From assembly GCF_036884655.1 (NCBI RefSeq), contig NC_088345.1:28065501-28129500 (forward strand): a DNA stretch of 64,000 nucleotides, read 5' to 3'. A model generated the notes under the pieces. The model saw only the letters and a list, made by a program, of their open reading frames with translations, did not search any database and had not been told where the DNA came from. The stretch is from Musa acuminata AAA Group (taxonomy: Eukaryota > Streptophyta > Magnoliopsida > Zingiberales > Musaceae). Of the stretch, positions 23,917 to 35,319 are shown in pieces. The stretch's first letter is position 1; each line of letters starts with the position of its first letter. Made by a program: the position numbers and the translations under genes.

Positions 23917-24651
23917 ATGGCTTACTCCGGCATACATGAGGGTCATTCTATCACACGTCCACCCATGTTTAATAGGTCGGATTATACTTATTGGAAGACT
24001 TGTATAAGGATCTTTCTTATTTCCATGGATTTCGAGCTTTGGACTATTGTCGAAAATGGATTTCAAAAATCTTCTCTTCCGATCAGCGAATGGAATGAAT
24101 CGGAGAAGAAGGTTTTTGCTTTAAACGCAAAGGCTATGAATGCCTTGTTTTGTGCACTAGACAAAAATGAATTTAATCGTGTTTCAATTTATGATTCGGC
24201 TTTTGATATTTGGAGAACTCTTGAGGTCACTCATGAAGGCACTAGCCGAGTGAAAGAGTCCAAAATCAACAGCCTTGTGCACTCTTACAAACTCTTCCGA
24301 ATGAAACCAAGTGAGTCCATCGGAGATATGTATACCCGATTAATGGATGTCATCAATGGATTCAAAGCTTTTGGTAAAGATTTTACTAACTTTGAACTAA
24401 GAACTAAAATCTTAAGATCCCGCCCTAAAAGTTGGGATCCAAAAGTTACGGTCATTCAAGAGGCCAAAGACCTTAAAACATTCCCTCTTGAAGAACTTAT
24501 TGGATCTCTAATGACCTACGAAATCACATGTCAAGCTCATGACGAGCTCGAGAACCCTCTTCCAAAAAATAGGAAGGATATGGCACTCACATCACAACAA
24601 GACTCGACGTTCGCGGTTGAAAACTTGCTTGGGATGTTTTTAGTTATGTAG
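23917..24651 (+). pseudogene. gag copy 5 (array unit 5), fused to LTR
   Basis: A 244-codon gag-LTR fusion, nearly identical to unit 4 but without its private changes and without the 13-bp deletion. It carries the Met143/Phe149/Phe152 haplotype. Confidence 0.85.
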
Positions 24652-25577
24652 TTCACATGTAATTAGGATTAGGATTAAAAGATAATCCTATATCCTGGTT
24701 AGGGGCCAACTGGGCCCAAAATTAGACTTGGTTTGGACTGAACTTAAAGCCCAACCTATGAACCGAAGGGTCTGGCGGTGGCACCGCCCAGCACCCGAGA
24801 GCCAGGCAGTGGCACCGTCTGGTTGGGCGGTGGCACCGCCCAGCACCCGAGAGCCAGGCGGTGGCACCGCTTGGCTGGGCGGTGGCATCGCCAGTACACT
24901 ATCAGTGTCAAACACTAACAGGAGGTGGCACCGCCACTAACAGGCGATAGCACCGCCAGCATCGGGAACCAAAGAGAATTCAAATTTTGGAGCCCAAATT
25001 TAAATCCTCTTGAGGCCTATAAATATCTCGCAATTCTCAACTGAGATTACAACTTTTTGAGAAGCAATTGATTGAGAGAAAAGTCTTAGAAAAGTCTTAG
25101 CAAGTCTTGTTTTCAATTTGCTAGAGTGCTCACCTCCTTCTTTCTTGCTAAAAATTTGTAAGAGTGTGAACCGCTTGTAAAAAGTTATAAGAAGGGTATT
25201 TGCCCTTCCCCTTCTAGAGATTTGCTAGTGGAAGGTGGGAGCCTTATCGAAGAGGGCCTCGCAAGTGGATGTAGGTCATTTGATCGAACCACTTTAAAAT
25301 CGGCATGATCTCTGGTTTGCATTTCATTATTGCTTTTTACATTACTGCAAACATTCTTAAGTGCTTTATTTCCTCATTACCTTTGCTGCATACCTTTATG
25401 AACACGCGTTCAAGTTAAGCTTTTCGAGTTTGATTTTTATTGTATCAAAGATTTGTTGAAACTAAAATTTTAATCCGTTGCACTAATTCACCCCCCCTCC
25501 TCTTAGTGCCGCTCCGATCCTAACAATTGGTATCAGAGCTAGGCTCACTCTCATATTTGGTTTAATACCCAAGAGAG

Positions 25578-26120
25578 ATGGCTTACTCCGGCATACATGA
25601 GGGTCATTCTATCACACGTCCACCCATGTTTAATAGGTCGGATTATACTTATTGGAAGACTTGTATAAGGATCTTTCTTATTTCCATGGATTTCGAGCTT
25701 TGGACTATTGTCGAAAATGGATTTCAAAAATCTTCTCTTCCGATCAGCGAATGGAATGAATTGGAGAAGAAGGTTTTTGCTTTAAACGCAAAGGCTATGA
25801 ATGACTTGTTTTGTGCACTAGACAAAAATGAATTTAATCGTGTTTCAATTTATGATTCGGCTTTTGATATTTGGAGAACTCTTGAGGTCACTCATGAAGG
25901 CACTAGCCGAGTGAAAGAGTCCAAAATCAACATCCTTGTGCACTCTTACAAACTCTTCCGAATGAAACCAAGTGAGTCCATCGGAGATATGTATACCCGA
26001 TTAACGGATGTCATCAATGGACTCAAAGCTCTTGGTAAAGATTTTACTAACTTTGAACTAAGAACTAAAATCTTAAGATCCCGCCCTAAAAGTTGGGATC
26101 CAAAAGTTACGGTCATTTAA
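25578..26120 (+). pseudogene. gag copy 6 (array unit 6), early stop
   Basis: The frame ends at codon 181, where TAA replaces the CAA (Gln) of units 1-5 and 9. Private changes are Leu62 and Asp76. It shares Ile119 with units 7-9. The remaining gag sequence and junction after the stop are still present and otherwise open. Confidence 0.85.
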
Positions 26121-27238
26121 GAGGCCAAAGACCTTAAAACATTCCCTCTTGAAGAACTTATTGGGTCTCTAATGACCTACGAAATCACATGTCAAGCTCA
26201 TGACGAGCTCGAGAACCCTCTTCCAAAAAACAGGAAGGATATGGCACTCACATCACAACAAGACTCGACGTTCGCGGTTGAAAACTTGCTTGGGATGTTT
26301 TTAGTTATGTAGTTCACATGTAATTAGGATTAGGATTAAAAGATAATCCTATATCCTGGTTAGGGGCCAACTGGGCCCAAAATTAGACTTGGTTTGGACT
26401 GAACTTAAAGCCCAACCTATGAACCGAAGGGTCTGGCGGTGGCACCGCCCAGCACCCGAGAGCCAGGCAGTGGCACCGTCTGGTTGGGCGGTGGCACCGC
26501 CCAGCACCCGAGAGCCAGGCGGTGGCACCGCTTGGCTGGGCGGTGGCATCGCCAGTACACTATCAGTGTCAAACACTAACAGGAGGTGGCACCGCCACTA
26601 ACAGGCGATAGCACCGCCAGCATCGGGAACCAAAGAGAATTCAAATTTTGGAGCCCAAATTTAAATCCTCTTGAGGCCTATAAATATCTCGCAATTCTCA
26701 ACTGAGATTACAACTTTTTGAGAAGCAATTGATTGAGAGAAAAGTCTTAAAAAAGTCTTAGCAAGTCTTGTTTTCAATTTGCTAGAGTGCTCACCTCCTT
26801 CTTTCTTGCTAAAAATTTGTAAGAGTGTGAACCGCTTGTAAAAAGTTATAAGAAGGGTATTTGCCCTTCCCCTTCTAGAGATTTGCTAGTGGAAGGTGGG
26901 AGCCTTATCGAAGAGGGCCTCGCAAGTGGATGTAGGTCATTTGATCGAACCACTTTAAAATCGGCATGATCTCTGGTTTGCATTTCATTATTGCTATTTA
27001 CATTACTGCAAACATTCTTAAGTGCTTTATTTCCTCATTACCTTTGCTGCATACCTTTACGAACACGCGTTCAAGTTAAGCTTTTCGAGTTTGATTTTTA
27101 TTGTATCAAAGATTTGTTGAAACTAAAATTTTAATCCGTTGCACTAATTCACCCCCCCTCCTCTTAGTGCCGCTCCGATCCTAACAATTGGTATCAGAGC
27201 TAGGCTCACTCTCATATTTGGTTTAATACCCAAGAGAG

Positions 27239-27781
27239 ATGGCTTACTCCGGCATACATGAGGGTCATTCTATCACACGTCCACCCATGTTTAATAGGTC
27301 GGATTATACTTATTGGAAGACTTGTATAAGGATCTTTCTTATTTCCATGGATTTCGAGCTTTGGACTATTGTCGAAAATGGATTTCAAAAATCTTCTCTT
27401 CCGATCAGCGAATGGAATGAATCGGAGAAGAAGGTTTTTGCTTTAAACGCAAAGGCTATGAATGCCTTGTTTTGTGCACTAGACAAAAATGAATTTAATC
27501 GTGTTTCAATTTATGATTCGGCTTTTGATATTTGGAGAACTCTTGAGGTCACTCATGAAGGCACTAGCCGAGTGAAAGAGTCCAAAATCAACATCCTTGT
27601 GCACTCTTACAAACTCTTCCGAATGAAACCAAGTGAGTCCATCGGAGATATGTATACCCGATTAACGGATGTCATCAATGGACTCAAAGCTCTTGGTAAA
27701 GATTTTACTAACTTTGAACTAAGAACTAAAATCTTAAGATCCCGCCCTAAAAGTTGGGATCCAAAAGTTACGGTCATTTAA
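27239..27781 (+). pseudogene. gag copy 7 (array unit 7), early stop
   Basis: The same TAA at codon 181 as units 6 and 8. After the stop, codon 196 reads AGG (Arg) in place of GGG. Otherwise it matches unit 8. Confidence 0.85.
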
Positions 27782-28899
27782 GAGGCCAAAGACCTTAAAA
27801 CATTCCCTCTTGAAGAACTTATTAGGTCTCTAATGACCTACGAAATCACATGTCAAGCTCATGACGAGCTCGAGAACCCTCTTCCAAAAAACAGGAAGGA
27901 TATGGCACTCACATCACAACAAGACTCGACGTTCGCGGTTGAAAACTTGCTTGGGATGTTTTTAGTTATGTAGTTCACATGTAATTAGGATTAGGATTAA
28001 AAGATAATCCTATATCCTGGTTAGGGGCCAACTGGGCCCAAAATTAGACTTGGTTTGGACTGAACTTAAAGCCCAACCTATGAACCGAAGGGTCTGGCGG
28101 TGGCACCGCCCAGCACCCGAGAGCCAGGCAGTGGCACCGTCTGGTTGGGCGGTGGCACCGCCCAGCACCCGAGAGCCAGGCGGTGGCACCGCTTGGCTGG
28201 GCGGTGGCATCGCCAGTACACTATCAGTGTCAAACACTAACAGGAGGTGGCACCGCCACTAACAGGCGATAGCACCGCCAGCATCGGGAACCAAAGAGAA
28301 TTCAAATTTTGGAGCCCAAATTTAAATCCTCTTGAGGCCTATAAATATCTCGCAATTCTCAACTGAGATTACAACTTTTTGAGAAGCAATTGATTGAGAG
28401 AAAAGTCTTAAAAAAGTCTTAGCAAGTCTTGTTTTCAATTTGCTAGAGTGCTCACCTCCTTCTTTCTTGCTAAAAATTTGTAAGAGTGTGAACCGCTTGT
28501 AAAAAGTTATAAGAAGGGTATTTGCCCTTCCCCTTCTAGAGATTTGCTAGTGGAAGGTGGGAGCCTTATCGAAGAGGGCCTCGCAAGTGGATGTAGGTCA
28601 TTTGATCGAACCACTTTAAAATCGGCATGATCTCTGGTTTGCATTTCATTATTGCTATTTACATTACTGCAAACATTCTTAAGTGCTTTATTTCCTCATT
28701 ACCTTTGCTGCATACCTTTACGAACACGCGTTCAAGTTAAGCTTTTCGAGTTTGATTTTTATTGTATCAAAGATTTGTTGAAACTAAAATTTTAATCCGT
28801 TGCACTAATTCACCCCCCCTCCTCTTAGTGCCGCTCCGATCCTAACAATTGGTATCAGAGCTAGGCTCACTCTCATATTTGGTTTAATACCCAAGAGAG

Positions 28900-29442
28900 A
28901 TGGCTTACTCCGGCATACATGAGGGTCATTCTATCACACGTCCACCCATGTTTAATAGGTCGGATTATACTTATTGGAAGACTTGTATAAGGATCTTTCT
29001 TATTTCCATGGATTTCGAGCTTTGGACTATTGTCGAAAATGGATTTCAAAAATCTTCTCTTCCGATCAGCGAATGGAATGAATCGGAGAAGAAGGTTTTT
29101 GCTTTAAACGCAAAGGCTATGAATGCCTTGTTTTGTGCACTAGACAAAAATGAATTTAATCGTGTTTCAATTTATGATTCGGCTTTTGATATTTGGAGAA
29201 CTCTTGAGGTCACTCATGAAGGCACTAGCCGAGTGAAAGAGTCCAAAATCAACATCCTTGTGCACTCTTACAAACTCTTCCGAATGAAACCAAGTGAGTC
29301 CATCGGAGATATGTATACCCGATTAACGGATGTCATCAATGGACTCAAAGCTCTTGGTAAAGATTTTACTAACTTTGAACTAAGAACTAAAATCTTAAGA
29401 TCCCGCCCTAAAAGTTGGGATCCAAAAGTTACGGTCATTTAA
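28900..29442 (+). pseudogene. gag copy 8 (array unit 8), early stop
   Basis: The same TAA at codon 181. No private amino-acid change was seen before the stop, so it is closest to the common ancestor of units 6-8. Confidence 0.85.
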
Positions 29443-30560
29443 GAGGCCAAAGACCTTAAAACATTCCCTCTTGAAGAACTTATTGGGTCTCTAATGACCT
29501 ACGAAATCACATGTCAAGCTCATGACGAGCTCGAGAACCCTCTTCCAAAAAACAGGAAGGATATGGCACTCACATCACAACAAGACTCGACGTTCGCGGT
29601 TGAAAACTTGCTTGGGATGTTTTTAGTTATGTAGTTCACATGTAATTAGGATTAGGATTAAAAGATAATCCTATATCCTGGTTAGGGGCCAACTGGGCCC
29701 AAAATTAGACTTGGTTTGGACTGAACTTAAAGCCCAACCTATGAACCGAAGGGTCTGGCGGTGGCACCGCCCAGCACCCGAGAGCCAGGCAGTGGCACCG
29801 TCTGGTTGGGCGGTGGCACCGCCCAGCACCCGAGAGCCAGGCGGTGGCACCGCTTGGCTAGGCGGTGGCATCGCCAGTACACTATCAGTGTCAAACACTA
29901 ACAGGAGGTGGCACCGCCACTAACAGGCGATAGCACCGCCAGCATCGGGAACCAAAGAGAATTCAAATTTTGGAGCCCAAATTTAAATCCTCTTGAGGCC
30001 TATAAATATCTCGCAATTCTCAACTGAGATTACAACTTTTTGAGAAGCAATTGATTGAGAGAAAAGTCTTAAAAAAGTCTTAGCAAGTCTTGTTTTCAAT
30101 TTGCTAGAGTGCTCACCTCCTTCTTTCTTGCTAAAAATTTGTAAGAGTGTGAACCGCTTGTAAAAAGTTATAAGAAGGGTATTTGCCCTTCCCCTTCTAG
30201 AGATTTGCTAGTGGAAGGTGGGAGCCTTATCGAAGAGGGCCTCGCAAGTGGATGTAGGTCATTTGATCGAACCACTTTAAAATCGGCATGATCTCTGGTT
30301 TGCATTTCATTATTGCTATTTACATTACTGCAAACATTCTTAAGTGCTTTATTTCCTCATTACCTTTGCTGCATACCTTTACGAACACGCGTTCAAGTTA
30401 AGCTTTTCGAGTTTGATTTTTATTGTATCAAAGATTTGTTGAAACTAAAATTTTAATCCGTTGCACTAATTCACCCCCCCTCCTCTTAGTGCCGCTCCGA
30501 TCCTAACAATTGGTATCAGAGCTAGGCTCACTCTCATATTTGGTTTAATACCCAAGAGAG

Positions 30561-31676
30561 ATGGCTTACTCCGGCATACATGAGGGTCATTCTATCACAC
30601 GTCCACCCATGTTTAATAGGTCGGATTATACTTATTGGAAGACTTGTATAAGGATCTTTCTTATTTCCATGGATTTCGAGCTTTGGACTATTGTCGAAAA
30701 TGGATTTCAAAAATCTTCTCTTCCGATCAGCGAATGGAATGAATCGGAGAAGAAGGTTTTTGCTTTAAACGCAAAGGCTATGAATGCCTTGTTTTGTGCA
30801 CTAGACAAAAATGAATTTAATCGTGTTTCAATTTATGATTCGGCTTTTGATATTTGGAGAACTCTTGAGGTCACTCATGAAGGCACTAGCCGAGTGAAAG
30901 AGTCCAAAATCAACATCCTTGTGCACTCTTACAAACTCTTCCGAATGAAACCAAGTGAGTCCATCGGAGATATGTATACCCGATTAACGGATGTCATCAA
31001 TGGACTCAAAGCTCTTGGTAAAGATTTTACTAACTTTGAACTAAGAACTAAAATCTTAAGATCCCGCCCTAAAAGTTGGGATCCAAAAGTTACGGTCATT
31101 CAAGAGGCCAAAGACCTTAAAACATTCCCTCTTGAAGAACTTATTGGGTCTCTAATGACCTACGAAATCACATGTCAAGCTCATGACGAGCTCGAGAACC
31201 CTCTTCCAAAAAACAGGAAGGATATGGCACTCACATCACAAGAAGATCACTTGAAAGGAACATCAAGTGATGAGGACAGTGACAATGACATTGCACTTTT
31301 GACTCAAAATTTTAAAAAATATTTAAGAAAGAACAAATTTAAAAATAATACAAAAAATAAATTTGAACACAAGAAGGACCAAGTGATTTGCTATGAGTGT
31401 AAAAAATCGGGACACTACAAGAACGATTGCCCTCAAGCCAAAAAGAGAACAACAAAAAAGAAGTCGCTCAAGGCAACGTGGGATGATTCAAGCGCGTCCG
31501 AAGAAGAGGAGTCTAACACCAAGCAAGGTTCTCATTACGCCCTAATGGCCATCGGAGAAGAGGTAATGGATTTAATTGATGCAGATTTACCATATCATGA
31601 ATTATTAAATGCCTTCCATGAGTTATTTGATGAATGTAAGACAATTAGTAGAAAATATAAATTGTTAAAAAATTAG
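30561..31676 (+). CDS. gag: Sirevirus-like gag, longest copy (array unit 9)
   Basis: 371 codons from ATG to TAG. Gag forms the virus-like particle and binds the element's RNA. Residues 1-225 are the UBN2-type capsid-like part. An acidic stretch near residues 233-242 (DEDSDNDIA) and a basic stretch follow, then a zinc knuckle CYECKKSGHYKNDC (residues 277-290; pattern CX2CX4HX4C). Codon 181 is CAA (Gln), unlike the stop in units 6-8. The TAG at 31674 is probably a mutation, because gag/pol homology continues in the same frame to a second zinc knuckle. The nearest promoter is the LTR fragment within the same array unit. Confidence 0.85.
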   Translation: MAYSGIHEGHSITRPPMFNRSDYTYWKTCIRIFLISMDFELWTIVENGFQKSSLPISEWNESEKKVFALNAKAMNALFCALDKNEFNRVSIYDSAFDIWRTLEVTHEGTSRVKESKINILVHSYKLFRMKPSESIGDMYTRLTDVINGLKALGKDFTNFELRTKILRSRPKSWDPKVTVIQEAKDLKTFPLEELIGSLMTYEITCQAHDELENPLPKNRKDMALTSQEDHLKGTSSDEDSDNDIALLTQNFKKYLRKNKFKNNTKNKFEHKKDQVICYECKKSGHYKNDCPQAKKRTTKKKSLKATWDDSSASEEEESNTKQGSHYALMAIGEEVMDLIDADLPYHELLNAFHELFDECKTISRKYKLLKN

Positions 31677-32638
31677 CATGATAGTCTCACTTGTAATTTT
31701 GATAAACTAAAAACTGAATATCATGATAGTTTAGCTCCATGTATAAAATGCCATGATCTAGAAACTCTCCAAAAGGAGAACTTGCTACAGAAGGACACCT
31801 TGAAGAAATTCGAGGTTGGTAGTAAGTCTTTGAACATGATCCTTACAAATAAGGGTCATGTTCCTAAAAGAAGTAGAATCGGATTTGTGAGAAGTCCTCA
31901 CCAAAATCCAACCACCTTCATTAAAGGCTCTATCTTACATGTTCGGCACCAAAGCAATTGCAACTTTTGTTGCAAATATGGACATAAAACTTATAAATGT
32001 CCATTGAAGAAAATTAGTCTGAACAAACTAATTTGGGTTCCTAAAGGAACCATGATCAATTCTATGCAATATGATGAATAAGTCAAATCAGTTTTTAAGG
32101 CACCCAAAAGAAAATGGGTACCTAAAAATAATCCTTTCTTTTAGAAACATACACAATCACAAGCTAGGAGCAAGAGATGGTATCTAGATAGTGGATGCTC
32201 AAGACATATGACTGGAGATCCATCTCATTTCTCTATGCTCACTAGCAAAGAAGAAGGGTACATCACCTTCGAAGACAACAACAAAGGCAAAATCATTGGT
32301 AAGGGAACCATAGGTAACAAATTAAAATTTTCTATTGATGATGTCTTACTAGTTGATGGATTGAAACATAATCTCTTGAGTGTTAGTCAATTATACGATA
32401 AAGGTTATATCGTTAGATTTGAATCAAATGTGTGTATGATTGAAAAACCAAACCATAACATAACTATGATTGCATTAAAACAAAATAATGTCTACACCAT
32501 TAACCTTGATGAACTAAGTAATGAAATGTGCTTCTCCGCTTTAAATGATGATGCTTGGCTTTGGCATAGGAGACTAGGCCATGCAAGCATGAAACTAATA
32601 TCTAAGATCTCATCTAGAGAATTAGTATGAGGAATTCC
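31677..32638 (+). pseudogene. Sirevirus-like gag end, protease and pre-integrase region
   Basis: It continues the gag frame after the TAG. The 99-codon frame at 31782-32081 has a second zinc knuckle (CNFCCKYGHKTYKC, about 31960-32001). A protease core follows at about 32176-32214 (WYLDSGCSRHMTGD; the catalytic Asp is in DSG), then the 140-codon frame at 32208-32630 with the pre-integrase motif LWHRRLGHASMKLI. Stops fall near 32080, 32143 and 32628. Aspartic proteases of this type cut the polyprotein; this copy could not be made as one chain. Confidence 0.85.
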
Positions 32639-33680
32639 AAATATGAAGTTTATTAAGGACAAAGTATGCGATGCATGTCAACTAGGTAAACAAATAAAAA
32701 ACTAGTTTCAAACCAAAAATTCAAATTAGCACCACTAGACCATTACAATTGATTCATTTGGACTTATTTGGACCAATTGACACGACAAGTCTAGGAGGAA
32801 GCAAATATGCGTTTGTAATTGTGGATGACTATACTAGATACACTTGGACTTATTTCTTAGCACCACTAGACTATTACAATTGATTCATTTGGACTTATTT
32901 GGACCAATTGACACGACAAGTCTAGGAGGAAGCAAATATGCGTTTGTAATTGTGGGTGACTATACTAGATACACTTGGACTTATTTCTTAGCTCACAAAA
33001 GTGATTGTTTCAAGTGTTTCTCTAAATTTTGTAAACTCACTCAAATCGAAAAAGGCTTCATGATTTCATCAATTCGGAGTGTTCACGGTGGTGAATTTCA
33101 AAACCGTGACTTTCAAAATTTTTATGAAGTTAATGGATACAATCACAACTTCTCCACTCCGAGGAATCCTCAACAAAATTGAGTAGTTGAAAGAAAAAAT
33201 AGAAACCTACAAGAAATTGCAAGAACGATGTTAAATGAACATAGTCTACCCAAGTATTTTTGGGCCGAAGCCATGAATACCACTTGCTACATCATGAATA
33301 GGGTTCTAATAAGACCGTCCATATCAAAAACTCCCTATGAATTATGGAATAACAAAAAACCAAATATTTCCTATTTTAAAGTTTTCGGTTGTAAATGCTT
33401 TATTTTGAATGAAAGGGATGCCTTAGGAAAATTTGATGCTAAATCCGATGAAGGCATCTTTCTTGGTTACTCTTCCATTTCTAAGGCTTTTTGGGTTTTT
33501 AACAAAAGAACCTTAGTAATAGAAGAATCTATTCATGTAGTTTTTAATGAAATTTCTGATTTAAAGAAAAATGATTTTGATGATGATCTTGGTTTTGATA
33601 ATTTGAACTTAAATGAACCCCCTCCTCAAAATAGCAACTTGGATGCACCTTCTTCCGAAATGTCCTTACCCAAGGAATGA
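32639..33680 (+). pseudogene. Sirevirus-like integrase, broken by duplication and stops
   Basis: The zinc-binding end (VCDACQLGKQ) is followed by the catalytic core: LIHLDLFGPID (first Asp), a diverged second-Asp region (IRSVHGGEF, where copia integrases usually have a DRGGEF-like motif, so the Asp appears to be His here) and VVERKNR (Glu). A 131-bp direct duplication (32726-32987) shifts the frame in the core, and a TGA replaces the Gly codon before VVERKNR at 33181. The frame 33228-33680 is the C-terminal part. At least two required residues or frames are lost, so it is not functional. Confidence 0.85.
32726..32987 (+). repeat. 131-bp tandem duplication in integrase
   Basis: Copies 32726-32856 and 32857-32987 both start TTAGCACCACTAGAC and end ACTTATTTC. 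They differ at two or three bases. The duplicated part starts and ends at TTAGC, suggesting slippage or microhomology. 131 is not a multiple of three, so the frame is broken. Confidence 0.9.
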
Positions 33681-34382
33681 AAGTATATAGATGCTCATCC
33701 ATAGGAGCTAATTATAGGAGAAACATTAAAAGGGGTTCAAACTCGTTCCTCTTTCAAGAATTTTTGTGCTAACACCGCCTTCCTTTCTCAAATCGAACCT
33801 AAATGCATTGACAAGGCCTTAAAAGATGTTTTTTGGGTTATTGCAATGCAAGAGGAATTAAATCAATTTGAGAGAAATAAGATATGGAAGCTTGTTCCTA
33901 GACCCAGTGACCATTTAGTCATTAGTACAAAATGGGTATTTAGAAACAAGCAAGACGAAAATGGTATCGTGGTTAGAAACAAGGCTAGATTAGTGGCCAA
34001 AGGTTTCAACCAAGAAGAACGTATCGACTACGAAGAAACCTTCGCTCCTATGGCAAGATTAGAAGCCATTAGGATGCTCCTTGCCTATGCTAGTAGTAAT
34101 AATTTTAAATTGTTTCAAATGGATGTCAAAAGTGCCTTCTTGAATGGTTTTATTTCCGAAGAAGTATATGTCGAACAACCTCCCGGATTTGAAAATTCTC
34201 TTCTTCCTAATCATGTATTCAAATTGACTAAGGCTCTCTATGGCTTGAAACAGGCTCCTAGAGCTTGGTATGAAAGGCTTAGTTCCTTTCTTATTTTAAA
34301 TAATTTTACCAAAGGCAAGGTTGATACTACATTGTTTATCAAACATTTAAAAAAAAAATTTTATTGTGCAAATTTATGTTGA
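33681..34382 (+). pseudogene. Sirevirus-like reverse transcriptase, first part
   Basis: The frame 33846-34382 carries typical copia RT blocks: [51 protein letters not shown] and [16 protein letters not shown]. The stretch before it (33681-33845) has several stops. A run of A near 34349-34357 shifts the frame just before the YVDD-type active site, which is read in another frame at about 34376-34390. Confidence 0.88.
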
Positions 34383-35319
34383 CGATATTATTTTTGGCTC
34401 TTCGGATGAATCACTATGTGAATCATTTGCCAAATGTATGAGTCATGAATTTGAAATGAGTTTAATGGGTGAATTAACTTTCTTTTTAGGATTACAAATC
34501 AAACAACTTAGTGATGGTATATTTCTTAACTAATCTAAATATACATTAGAATTGTTAAAACGATTTAACATGGATAATTCAAAAGCAATAAGTACCCCTA
34601 TGAGTACTTCGACTAAGTTAGATATAGATGAAAATAGTAAAAATTTCGATCAAAAAACATATAGGGGAATGATAGTTAGTCTACTCTACCTCACCATGAC
34701 TAGACTGGATATTATGTTTAGTATAGGACTTTGTGCTAGGTTTCAATCTAATCCTAAATTATCTCATCTTAAGAGTGTTAAAAGAATATTTAGGTATTTT
34801 AAAGAAACTCCAAATTTAGGATTATGGTATCCAAAATCTGAAAAATTCGATTTAATAGCTTATGCAGATGCCGATTTTGGCGGATGCAGGATAGATAGAA
34901 AAAGTACATCCGGAACATGCCAATTTTTCGGACATGCACTTGTTTCTTGGACTTCCAAGAAACAAAATTCAGTTGCACTATCTACGGCGGAAGCTGAATA
35001 CATTGCTGCAAGTGCATGCTGTGCACAAGTTGTTTGGATGAAAAATACATTAGAAGATTATGGAATTCACTTCAAAAACATTCCCATAAAATGTGATAAT
35101 ACTAGTGTCATATGTCTTACTAAAAATCCAATTCAGCACTTTAGAACTAAACACATCTACGTTAGGCATCATTTCATACGTGATCATGTCCTTAACAATA
35201 ATGTTGTTTTAGAATTTATTAACACAAAGCATCAATTGGCAGATATTTTTACAAAAGCCTTAAATGAAGACCAATTTGAATTCATTAGAAGGGAACTAGG
35301 CATGTTAAATTATTCCTGA
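34383..35319 (+). pseudogene. Sirevirus-like reverse transcriptase end and RNase H
   Basis: DDIIFGSSDES and FFLGLQIKQLSDG continue the reverse transcriptase, with one TAA near 34531. The 255-codon frame 34552-35319 covers the connection and RNase H: AYADADFGG (first Asp), SWTSKKQNSVALSTAEAEYIA (Glu), IKCDN (Asp), ending KHQLADIFTKAL and ELGMLNYS. This part is open and well preserved, although the upstream breaks would stop it from being made. Confidence 0.88.

Larger units (their letters stand above)
16302..31239 (+). repeat. Nine-unit tandem array of LTR + primer site + gag 5' part
   Basis: Units: 16302-17964 (1663 bp), 17965-19625, 19626-21286, 21287-22934 (1648 bp), 22935-24595, 24596-26256, 26257-27917, 27918-29578 and 29579-31239; all others are 1661 bp. 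Each holds the last 930 bp of the LTR (hairpin motifs and TATA), the primer site, the leader and gag codons 1-226. Every junction joins gag (...ATCAC) to the LTR interior (AACAAGACTCG). The two parent sequences share only AA at the breakpoint, so the first duplication used almost no homology. Units differ by few substitutions, showing recent amplification. The last unit runs into the rest of gag without a break. Confidence 0.95.

Noticed and set aside
16394..29923. Recurring 70- and 75-codon frames on both strands over the hairpin cluster of each LTR copy
   Set aside because: They repeat once per array unit, encode the GC-rich hairpin motifs on opposite strands, and have no similarity to any protein family I recognise.
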